In this document: positions 13,790 to 19,900 of the stretch, in pieces | Layout: the number at the start of each line of letters is the position of its first letter | Position numbering within the stretch: position 1 is the stretch's first letter | From: CAYUWM01 sp964448395 | GTDB taxonomy: Bacteria; Chloroflexota; Dehalococcoidia; E44-bin15 | Direction: 5' to 3' | Assembly: GCA_964448395.1 (NCBI GenBank) | Contig: CAYUWM010000031.1 | Span: 1 to 19,900 of the forward strand | DNA length: 19,900 nt | Program-made: the position numbers and the translations under genes | The notes under the pieces: model-generated | The model's input: the letters and a program-made list of their open reading frames with translations, nothing else | What the model was told of the DNA's origin: nothing | Databases searched by the model: none

Positions 13790-15628
13790 ATGCCGGCCTT
13801 TATCAACAGATTGACCCGCAAACGGCGGCGACAGATGAGGCACGTTCTGATTGCATTCGGAGCAGGGACTGCCTTCATATTGATCGTCGCCTTCCTCCAG
13901 CCCTTCGCCAGCATCGAGTGGCGGCTCGGCGACCTGCTCTTCCGCCCCACATCCCCGTCGCCTAACATAGTCATCGCCGCCATCGATGACTACAGCTTGG
14001 AGCAGTACGGAAAGTGGTCCGACTGGCCCCGCTCGCTTCACGCCAGGGCGATAGCCAACCTCAGCCAGGCCAAGGCGATGGTCATCGGCTACGATGTAAT
14101 CTTCGCCAGCGATACTGCCAACGACCCCCAGTTGGCCCGGGCGATGGAGGATGCCGGCAACGTCGTGCTGGCCGCCATCGGTGACCAACAGATCGCCTCT
14201 GCTAATCACCAGATGACGTTCCAAGAGATCATCTATCCCAATGACCTGCTGGAGAACGCATCGGTTGACGTAGGGCACGCCAATGTCAGAATCGGCAGCG
14301 GCGGAGTGGTGAGGGAGATCCCGCTGGTGGTCAGCGATGCAGCCGGCGAAAGCCTTCCGGCATTCACCCTGGCGGTGCTGCACACCCACTTGTCCGCAGC
14401 AATGCCTACTGAATTCGAAGCGGCCGATGGTAAAATGCATCTCCTCGACCGCAACATACCCGTAGATGATACCAGGAGCATGATAATAAATTACGTCGGA
14501 GGGCCCAGCACTTTTCCTCAGCTGTCCTATGCCGATATAATCCAGGGTAATTTCGATCCCGAGACGGTGAAGTTCAAGATAGTGCTGGTGGGGATGACCG
14601 CCGCCGGCGAGCCCGACTCTTGGGTCACCCCCGCCTCGGCGCAGAAGATGTACGGGGTGGAGATACACGCCAACGCCATGGACACCATCCTCAGGCAGCG
14701 CTTTCTCACCGAGGCAAGCTGGGGGATGACCCTGTTCATCGTCTTCCTGATGGTGGAGATCCTCGGCCTGACACTGCCCTTCATCAACCTGCGGTGGGGA
14801 ACGCTGCTGAGCGTTCTGCTCTGCATCGCATACCTGTTTGCAGTCTCTTTCGCCCTAGACTCCGGTTATATCCTGAACATACTATATCCACTGCTGGCCA
14901 TACTCATCGTGTATATCACCGTAGTTCTGTGCCGGGTAACCTCGGCACAGGCCGACAGACGCGAGATCAGCAGCCTGTTTGGCAGGTACGTATCACCCCA
15001 GGTCGCCGGCGAGATACTGCACCTCGCCAACACCGACCGCTTGGAGCTCGGTGGGGTACGGCGGGAGGTGACGGTGCTGTTCGCCGATATCCGCGGCTTC
15101 ACCTCCATGAGCGAGAGGATGGAACCAGAGGATATTGTGGCCACCCTCAACCGCTACCTCTGTGTGGTGATCGAACGCATCCTCAACAATGGGGGTATGA
15201 TAAACAAATTCGCCGGAGATAGTATAATGGCAGTATGGAATGCGCCTCAGGACCAATCCGACTACGCCCTGTTGGCGGTAAAGGCAGCGCTGGAGTCCCA
15301 GCAGGCGATAGCCGACATGCCTCAGGAATCAGACCAGACGCAGGTGCAGTTCGGCATGGGCATCAACACCGGCCTGGTGCTGGCCGGCAACATAGGTGCA
15401 GAGGGGCGTGCCGAATATACAATCATCGGTGATGCCGTCAACCTGGCCTCGCGGCTGTGCTCCAATGCGCCGGGCGGCCAGATATGGATCGGGGCCCAGA
15501 CCTACGAGCAGGTGAGGGAAGAGGTCGATGTCGAGGAGCTCGAGCCGCAGCACTTCAAGGGCAAGGCTAAGGCAGTATCGGCATACCGGGTACTGGGACT
15601 GCGCAAGGGAGGAATAGCTGATGAGTGA
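13790..15628 (+). CDS. CHASE2-domain class III adenylate cyclase
   Basis: This 612-residue protein starts at ATG 13790; GTG 13775, overlapping the upstream stop, is an alternative. The order is: one membrane helix (about 20-37); an extracytoplasmic CHASE2 domain (about 40-305) with PNIVIAAIDDYSLEQYG and GYDVIFASD; three membrane helices (about 311-333, 338-355, 361-380); and a class III cyclase domain (about 420-600). The catalytic set looks complete: metal Asp433 (FADIRGF) and Asp477 (AGDSIM), Lys473 (NKFAGD), and Asn551 and Arg555 in GDAVNLASRL. It should make cAMP in response to an extracellular cue sensed by CHASE2. The next gene, a cyclic-nucleotide-binding protein, overlaps its end by 8 bases. 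Confidence 0.93.
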   Translation: MPAFINRLTRKRRRQMRHVLIAFGAGTAFILIVAFLQPFASIEWRLGDLLFRPTSPSPNIVIAAIDDYSLEQYGKWSDWPRSLHARAIANLSQAKAMVIGYDVIFASDTANDPQLARAMEDAGNVVLAAIGDQQIASANHQMTFQEIIYPNDLLENASVDVGHANVRIGSGGVVREIPLVVSDAAGESLPAFTLAVLHTHLSAAMPTEFEAADGKMHLLDRNIPVDDTRSMIINYVGGPSTFPQLSYADIIQGNFDPETVKFKIVLVGMTAAGEPDSWVTPASAQKMYGVEIHANAMDTILRQRFLTEASWGMTLFIVFLMVEILGLTLPFINLRWGTLLSVLLCIAYLFAVSFALDSGYILNILYPLLAILIVYITVVLCRVTSAQADRREISSLFGRYVSPQVAGEILHLANTDRLELGGVRREVTVLFADIRGFTSMSERMEPEDIVATLNRYLCVVIERILNNGGMINKFAGDSIMAVWNAPQDQSDYALLAVKAALESQQAIADMPQESDQTQVQFGMGINTGLVLAGNIGAEGRAEYTIIGDAVNLASRLCSNAPGGQIWIGAQTYEQVREEVDVEELEPQHFKGKAKAVSAYRVLGLRKGGIADE

Positions 15629-16031
15629 AGAGATGGCCTATAAAAAATTCACCAAGGTTTACAAGAAAGGCAAGGTTATCTTCAAGCAGAACAGCTCCGG
15701 GAATGAGATGTACATCGTGAGTTCGGGAAAGGTCAAGCTATACGCCGATGCCGAGTCCGGCCAGCGCACCGTGCTCGCCACGCTCAAGCCCGGGGACCAC
15801 TTCGGCGAGATGTCGCTGGTGGACAGCAGCCCCCGCTCGGCGACAGCGATAGCCGAGGAGGACAACACCAGGCTGGTGGTCCTGGATAAGGCTAAGTTTA
15901 TGTACCTGATATCACAGCAGCCGGAATTCGCCTTTGCAATAATGGAAACGCTTTGCCAGAGGATACGTAACGCAAATCTGCAGCTGGCTCAGTCCCAGGC
16001 AAAGGGCAAAACACGGTCGGCACCTGCCTGA
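15621..16031 (+). CDS. Stand-alone cyclic-nucleotide-binding domain protein
   Basis: This 136-residue protein is almost entirely one cNMP-binding beta barrel. FKQNSSGNEMYIVSSGKVKL is the usual core, and the phosphate-binding cassette reads FGEMSLVDSSPRSATA with Glu63 for the ribose and Arg72 for the phosphate. No helix-turn-helix or enzyme domain follows; the last 15 residues are basic and flexible. It is co-translated with the cyclase (8-base overlap), so it probably binds the cAMP made by it. With no output domain, it may act by binding another protein, or by buffering or feeding back on the cyclase. That part is speculation. Confidence 0.9.
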   Translation: MSEEMAYKKFTKVYKKGKVIFKQNSSGNEMYIVSSGKVKLYADAESGQRTVLATLKPGDHFGEMSLVDSSPRSATAIAEEDNTRLVVLDKAKFMYLISQQPEFAFAIMETLCQRIRNANLQLAQSQAKGKTRSAPA

Positions 16032-16045
16032 AACGGAGGAAACAG

Positions 16046-16831
16046 ATGACACAGAACACCTCAGAATCGAGAGTGGTGGAACTGCATCCGGACATCTACC
16101 TGATAAAGGCTGAAAAGCCGGGCAGCCATATCTATTTAGTAAGAGGGGCCAATAAGAACATGCTCATCGATACCGGCATTACATCCACATTCCCCCGCCT
16201 CAAGGCATCGCTCAAGGAGCTGGGGCTGAGGACCAGGGACATCCACTTCATAGTCCTCAGCCACGAGCACTTCGACCACATCGGAGCAACAACCTACTTC
16301 TTCGATACCGCCGTGGTAGCCGCTCACCGCCTGGCCGCCAACAAGATCGAGCTGCAGGACGAATTCGTCACCTGGATGAAGTATTTCAATGCTGCAGCTA
16401 AACCTTTCCGTGCGGATGTATGGCTGGAAGACGGCACCATAATCGATCTGGGCAACTACAGATTTCAGGTAATTCACACACCGGGCCATTGCTCCGGGTG
16501 CATCTGCCTGTATGAGACGAAGGAGAAGCTGCTGTTCACCGGGGACACCGTCTTCGGAGGGGGCACTCTTTCCATGATCGTGGCTTCGGGAAACATAAGC
16601 GACTACATGAACTCCCTGCAGCGCCTCAGCGCGCTGCAGGTGAAGGGCCTTTATCCCGCCCATGGCAGGCCATCGGAAGACCCCGAGGGGGATATCCTGC
16701 GAGGTCTGGAGCAGGCCCGTGCCATGTTCGAGGATACAAAGATATTATTCGACGCCCTGGTCCAGAAATGGGGGTCACAGGGGCTGGCGGAGCGGGCCCT
16801 GGGGCGGATACTGCCAGGCAAAGGGAGCTAG
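16046..16831 (+). CDS. Metallo-beta-lactamase-fold hydrolase (glyoxalase II-like group)
   Basis: This 261-residue protein has the full zinc-ligand set: HEHFDH (His73, His75, Asp77, His78), His148 (TPGHCSG), Asp167 (TGDTVF) and His206 (PAHGR). The ATG has ACGGAGGAAACAG upstream and follows the cNMP-binding gene by 14 bases. Residues 80-135 carry an inserted helical region (AHRLAANKIELQDEFVTW). The substrate is unknown; members act on thioesters, lactones, nucleic acids or flavoprotein partners. Because it sits in the cAMP operon, a phosphodiesterase-like role can be considered, but nothing in the sequence shows it. Confidence 0.88.
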   Translation: MTQNTSESRVVELHPDIYLIKAEKPGSHIYLVRGANKNMLIDTGITSTFPRLKASLKELGLRTRDIHFIVLSHEHFDHIGATTYFFDTAVVAAHRLAANKIELQDEFVTWMKYFNAAAKPFRADVWLEDGTIIDLGNYRFQVIHTPGHCSGCICLYETKEKLLFTGDTVFGGGTLSMIVASGNISDYMNSLQRLSALQVKGLYPAHGRPSEDPEGDILRGLEQARAMFEDTKILFDALVQKWGSQGLAERALGRILPGKGS

Positions 16832-16844
16832 GAAGGGAATCCAA

Positions 16845-17594
16845 GTGAAACTTACCGTATTAGGCTCCAGCGCCGCTTACCCGCGACCTGGAGGTGCCTG
16901 TTCCGGATACCTCGTCGAGCAGGGGAGTACAAGGCTGCTGGTCGACTGCGGCACCGGTGTCCTCAGCAACCTGCAACAGGTGACCGCGCTGAAGGAAATC
17001 ACCCACATAGTGATATCCCACTTCCACGGGGATCACATCCTTGACATAATCCCTTACCGCTACGCGCTGTTCCATCAGCGGCAGGAGGCACCCCGACCCC
17101 GGCTGTACCTGCCGCCGGGGGGAGGGGAGGCGTTGCTCAACTCCGTCTCGGTTTTCGACACCCCCCGCACGTTCTTCTATGATTTCTTCGAGATGGAGGA
17201 GTACGACCCCGGATCAGCACTAAAGGCAGACGACCTCAGCATCGAATTCGCCGCGGCGAAGCACTACATCTCGGCTTACGCCATGGCGATATCCGGCGGC
17301 GGCAAGAGGCTTGTATATTCCAGCGACAGCGGCCCCTGCGGTGAGCTTGCCGCGCTGGCGAAGGGTGCCGACCTGTTCCTCTGCGAGGCCACCCGCTGTG
17401 AGAATGACGAGGAGTGGGGGCACATGACGGCGGTGGAGGCGGCAACGCTGGCGAGGGAGGCAGGGGTGAAGCGGTTGGTGTTGACCCACTTCTGGCCCGA
17501 CTGCGACTACTCGAGGCTGCTGGAGCAGGCCGGGGCCGCCTTCGGGCGGGCGTTCGAGATGGCGCAGGAGTTCAGCAGCTACACCATCGAGTGA
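16845..17594 (+). CDS. RNase Z/AtsA-like metallo-beta-lactamase-fold protein
   Basis: GTG 16845 is chosen because GGAAGGGA lies 6 bases upstream and the protein then begins KLTVLGSSAAYPRPGGACSG, the typical opening of this family. The open frame extends further upstream through the preceding gene, which is out-of-frame read-through. The 249 residues include HFHGDH (His59, His61, Asp63, His64), YSSDSGPCGEL with the metal Asp, HMTAVEAA and VLTHFWP. The closest family by eye is the YhfI/RNase Z-like group; the long exosite arm of true RNase Z is missing. Members cleave phosphodiesters, so tRNA processing, cyclic-nucleotide or ester hydrolysis remain possible. It is the last gene before the bidirectional terminator. 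Confidence 0.85.
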   Translation: MKLTVLGSSAAYPRPGGACSGYLVEQGSTRLLVDCGTGVLSNLQQVTALKEITHIVISHFHGDHILDIIPYRYALFHQRQEAPRPRLYLPPGGGEALLNSVSVFDTPRTFFYDFFEMEEYDPGSALKADDLSIEFAAAKHYISAYAMAISGGGKRLVYSSDSGPCGELAALAKGADLFLCEATRCENDEEWGHMTAVEAATLAREAGVKRLVLTHFWPDCDYSRLLEQAGAAFGRAFEMAQEFSSYTIE

Positions 17595-17615
17595 TACAGG
17601 CCCGCAGGGGAGCGC

Positions 17616-17656
17616 GTTTGTCAAACAGGGGGATGTCTGATTTCTTGCGCTTACGA
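17616..17656 (+). repeat. Dispersed direct repeat, copy 1
   Basis: The copy starts with an 11-base inverted repeat, GTTTGTCAAAC, and continues AGGGGGATGTCTGATTTC and on to TTACGA at 17656. Its first half recurs at 19876-19898 and its second half at 19791-19815, so it looks like the most complete copy. It lies in the gap after the plus-strand operon. Confidence 0.7.
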
Positions 17657-17679
17657 TTTATCCATTATCTCCAAATAAA

Positions 17680-17714
17680 AAAGACGCCCTTTGGTTTGTC
17701 CATCGGGCGTCTTT
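17680..17714. terminator. Bidirectional intrinsic terminator between convergent genes
   Basis: AAAGACGCCC (17680-17689) pairs with GGGCGTCTTT (17705-17714) around a 15-base loop. T-rich sequence follows on the plus strand (TTTCTTAAT) and A-rich sequence precedes, giving a U-run on the minus strand. It lies between the stops at 17594 (+) and 17758 (-) and can serve both. Confidence 0.88.
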
Positions 17715-17757
17715 CTTAATAGCGCTCTATCGGTTTAGAAATCGAGCGTGGTGAAGG

Positions 17758-19713
17758 CTATTGACGTGTTTGTTTTTCCTCGAAGCAGTACAACAGGTTC
17801 CCTGCAGCGTCATGCCCGCATGCGGTCTTATCACCATCACACCAGCTAAGGCCAAGCCGTTTGGCCTCTACCTCCGTTACACATTTGCATCCTTTAGGAC
17901 ACGTGACTTCATCAACCGGCTGCTTGAAGCAGTACATCGGGTTCTGCTGCGTATCATAGCCGCAGGGAGCATCATCGCACATAGCAGTGAAACCGCGTTT
18001 CACTGCCGCTTCTCTCGTCATGCAATAACAACCGTCAGGGCACTCGGCTTCCTCAGCCGGTTTCTCGTAACAATACAATACAGCCCCCACAACGCCCTGC
18101 CCGCACTGTATCTTCTGCCCCTGACAATAGCTCAAGGCTAGCCGTTTGGCCTCCGCCTCCGTTAGACAACTGCATCCCGGCGGACACTCGGCTTCATCTG
18201 TCGGCTGCTTGAAGCAATACATCGGATTCTGCTGCGTATCATAGCCACAGGGAGCATCCTGACACACGTCAGTGAAACCGCGCTCTGCCGCCGCGTCTTT
18301 CGTCATGCAATAGCAGCCTTCAGGGCACTCGGCCTCCTCAGCCGGTTCCACGAAGCAGTACAGCAGGTTCCCCGCAGCGTCAGTATCGCATACGGTCTTC
18401 TCACCGTCACACCAGGTGAGGCCGAGCTTCCGGGCATCCGACTCCGTTACACATTTGCACCCGGTGGGACACTTGACTTCATCAACCGGCTGCTTGAAGC
18501 AATACATCGCATTCTGCTGCGTATCATAGCCACAAGGAGCATCATCGCACATAGCAGTGAAACCGCGTTTCTCCGCCGCCTCTTTCGTCATGCAATAGCA
18601 TCCTTCAGGGCACTCGGCTTCCTCAGTCGGCTCATCGTAACAATACAATGCGGCCCCGGCAGCGTCATACCCGCACTGTGTCGTCTGCCCCTGACAATGG
18701 CTCAAGGCCAGCCGTTTGGCCTCCGCCGCCGTCAGACACCTGCATCCCGGCGGGCACTCGGCTTCATCGGTCGGCTGCTTGAAGCAATACATCGGATTCT
18801 GCTGCGTATCATAGCCGCAGGGAGCATCCTGGCACACATCGGTGTAACCGCGTTTCGCTGCCGCTTCTTTCGTCATGCAGTAGCAGCCATCAGGACACTC
18901 GGCTTCCTCAGTCGGTTCCTCGAAGCAGTACAACAGGTTTCCTGCGGAGTCATTCCCGCATGCGGTCTTCTCACCATCACACCAAGTGAGGCCAAGCTTT
19001 CTGGCCTCCGACTCCGTTACACATTCGCACCCGGCGGGACAATCCACTTCATCAACCGGCTGCTTGAAGCAATACATCGGGTTCTGCGCCGTATCGTAGC
19101 CGCAGGGATCATCCTCGCACATATCGGTGAAACCGCGTTTCTCCGCCGCCTCCTTCGTCATGCAATAGCAGCCTTCAGGACACTCGGCTTCATCAGTCGG
19201 TTTCTCGTAACAATACAATGCGGCTGCTGCGACAACGCTCTGCCCGCACTGTATCTTCTGCCCCTGACACTGGTTCAAGTTCAGCCTTGTTGCTTCCGCC
19301 TCCGCCAGACAACCGCATCCCGGCGGACACCCGGCTTCATCGGTCGGCTGCTTGAAGCAATACATCGGGTTCTGCGCCGTATCATAGCCGCAGGACTCAG
19401 TCTGGCACATCTCGGTGTAACCGCGCTCCGCCGCCGCCTCTTTCGTCATGCAATAGCAGCCGTCAGGGCACTCGGCTTCCTCCTCTGGCTCAGCCGGCTC
19501 CTGGTAACAATATTTCTGAGTTCCGTCGTCAAGGGTTCCACATTTTATCTCCTTCCCTTGACATAATTCATAGCCTTTTACCTCGGCCTGCGCCTTGGTA
19601 AGGCACTCGCACGTGGTAGGGCACTCCACTTGCGACTTCTCGCCACACGTGAATCCAGCAACCATTGCTGCAAATAAGAGGACCATAAGTAGACCGAACA
19701 AGTTTTTTCTCAT
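17758..19713 (-). CDS. Exported cysteine-rich tandem-repeat protein (13 six-Cys units)
   Basis: I do not recognise the family. The start at 19713 is chosen because GGAGGT lies 8 bases upstream; an ATG at 19731 would place that site inside the gene. The 651 residues begin with a signal peptide (MRKNLFGLLMVLLFAAMVAG). The Cys after it is not in a good lipobox. Thirteen units of 47-51 residues follow, each with six Cys: CPxGCxC, then a helix-like TKEAAxxRG, then C, C(G) and YC(F/Y). Type A units (CYCMTKEAA, GYDTQQNPMYCF) alternate with type B units (C(L/V)TEAEA, WC or QC). Nothing else is attached: no anchor, enzyme or transmembrane domain. Disulfide-stabilised secretion or metal binding is possible. 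It is the only minus-strand gene here. Confidence 0.8.
   Translation of the reverse strand: MRKNLFGLLMVLLFAAMVAGFTCGEKSQVECPTTCECLTKAQAEVKGYELCQGKEIKCGTLDDGTQKYCYQEPAEPEEEAECPDGCYCMTKEAAAERGYTEMCQTESCGYDTAQNPMYCFKQPTDEAGCPPGCGCLAEAEATRLNLNQCQGQKIQCGQSVVAAAALYCYEKPTDEAECPEGCYCMTKEAAEKRGFTDMCEDDPCGYDTAQNPMYCFKQPVDEVDCPAGCECVTESEARKLGLTWCDGEKTACGNDSAGNLLYCFEEPTEEAECPDGCYCMTKEAAAKRGYTDVCQDAPCGYDTQQNPMYCFKQPTDEAECPPGCRCLTAAEAKRLALSHCQGQTTQCGYDAAGAALYCYDEPTEEAECPEGCYCMTKEAAEKRGFTAMCDDAPCGYDTQQNAMYCFKQPVDEVKCPTGCKCVTESDARKLGLTWCDGEKTVCDTDAAGNLLYCFVEPAEEAECPEGCYCMTKDAAAERGFTDVCQDAPCGYDTQQNPMYCFKQPTDEAECPPGCSCLTEAEAKRLALSYCQGQKIQCGQGVVGAVLYCYEKPAEEAECPDGCYCMTREAAVKRGFTAMCDDAPCGYDTQQNPMYCFKQPVDEVTCPKGCKCVTEVEAKRLGLSWCDGDKTACGHDAAGNLLYCFEEKQTRQ
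17761..18333 (-). repeat. Super-repeat copy 3 (units 10-13) within the Cys-rich gene
   Basis: This 573-bp copy encodes A-B-A-B' units 10 to 13. The last unit diverges at its end (EEKQTRQ). Confidence 0.8.
18334..18903 (-). repeat. Super-repeat copy 2 (units 6-9) within the Cys-rich gene
   Basis: This 570-bp copy (190 residues) has the same A-B-A-B' order. Unit 9 keeps six Cys, but its fifth Cys is followed by Asp rather than Gly. Confidence 0.8.
18904..19476 (-). repeat. Super-repeat copy 1 (units 2-5) within the Cys-rich gene
   Basis: This 573-bp copy has the A-B-A-B' order, with one extra Ala in unit 3 (VVAAAALYC). It follows a single, more divergent unit 1 at the N-terminus. Confidence 0.8.
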
Positions 19714-19790
19714 GTTCCCATACCTCCTCATTGTATTACCGGAATCCCCGTATCAACTGAGAACGGCACTCACTACTGCACGAACATGGT

Positions 19791-19815
19791 GATGTCTGAT
19801 TTCTTGTACTTACGA
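19791..19815 (+). repeat. Dispersed direct repeat, partial copy 2
   Basis: GATGTCTGATTTCTTG followed by TACTTACGA matches bases 17632-17656 with two mismatches over 25 bases. It lies upstream of the Cys-rich gene, in the same orientation as copy 1. Confidence 0.7.
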
Positions 19816-19855
19816 GTGGCCGTCCGGTGAAGAATCTGTACATTTTGATGCGGCA

Positions 19856-19884
19856 AGCATACACCCGAAATTTGAGTTTGTCAA
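19856..19884 (-). promoter_or_regulatory. Candidate promoter of the Cys-rich gene
   Basis: On the minus strand TTGACA (19879-19884) is followed after exactly 17 bases by TATGCT (19856-19861). The -35 box lies inside the third repeat copy. The leader would be about 135 bases long. Confidence 0.5.
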
Positions 19885-19900
19885 CCAAGGGGATGTCTTC
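19876..19900 (+). repeat. Dispersed direct repeat, copy 3 (cut by window end)
   Basis: GTTTGTCAACCAAGGGGATG and the next bases match 17616-17639 with three mismatches over 24 bases. The window ends before it can be seen whether the second half follows. Confidence 0.7.

Noticed and set aside
17761..19476. CRISPR-like or satellite array
   Set aside because: The repeats are coding, with 47-48 codon units and no constant short repeat separated by unique spacers.
17761..19566. Long plus-strand open frames (126 and 289 residues) across the Cys-rich region
   Set aside because: They are antisense shadows of the repeat gene. The minus strand has a signal peptide, a ribosome site and regular six-Cys units, while the plus frames repeat only because the DNA does.
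19722..19760. Promoter TTGATA-15-TACAAT on the minus strand close to the Cys-rich gene
   Set aside because: The spacer is too short, and the transcript would start inside the GGAGGT ribosome site.

Overview
The window (about 58% GC by eye) looks like a chromosomal segment of an anaerobic bacterium, most likely Chloroflexota of the Dehalococcoidia type. This rests on gene content: NifX-like and MinD/ferredoxin proteins, an ECF transporter with transcobalamin-like partners, and a CHASE2 adenylate cyclase, with frequent GTG and TTG starts. Placement is an inference, because no rRNA or other phylogenetic marker is present. No tRNA, CRISPR array, transposase or phage gene was found, and no stretch over 300 bases lacks a gene.

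Region 1 (1-4870, all +) is a tightly packed set of small metalloprotein genes: the tail of a DUF5320-like protein, three NifX/NifB-fold proteins, two FmdB-type zinc ribbons, a Gly/Arg-rich zinc ribbon, two consecutive MinD-type ATPases with inserted 2x[4Fe-4S] ferredoxin domains, a small unknown protein and an IscU-type scaffold. It resembles the anaerobe-specific orange-protein (ORP) type clusters more than a nitrogen-fixation cluster, since no nitrogenase genes are seen. The likely theme is assembly or carriage of an Fe-S or other metal-sulfur cofactor.

Region 2 (4970-5761) is a winged-helix regulator with a possibly leaderless mRNA, followed by a plausible terminator.

Region 3 (5868-12832, +) starts with a near-consensus sigma-70 promoter and a 14-bp palindrome. 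It encodes an exported protein with an alpha/alpha-toroid plus a DUF4430 (transcobalamin-like) domain, a membrane-anchored Ig-like protein, a DUF4430 lipoprotein, EcfT, a fused double EcfA ATPase and an S component. The layout suggests surface capture of a ligand, possibly a cobamide, delivered to an ECF transporter. The first protein has the same domain order as eukaryotic intrinsic factor and transcobalamin. This is the most interesting system in the window.

Region 4 (12887-17594, +) has its own promoter and encodes a FecR-domain lipoprotein, a CHASE2 class III adenylate cyclase, a stand-alone cyclic-nucleotide-binding protein and two metallo-beta-lactamase-fold hydrolases. It looks like a compact envelope-to-cAMP signalling unit. 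A bidirectional terminator follows.

Region 5 (17595-19900) holds one minus-strand gene for an exported protein of 13 six-cysteine units arranged as three copies of a 190-residue super-repeat. Copies of a short direct repeat lie on both sides of it, and one copy contributes the -35 box of its candidate promoter.
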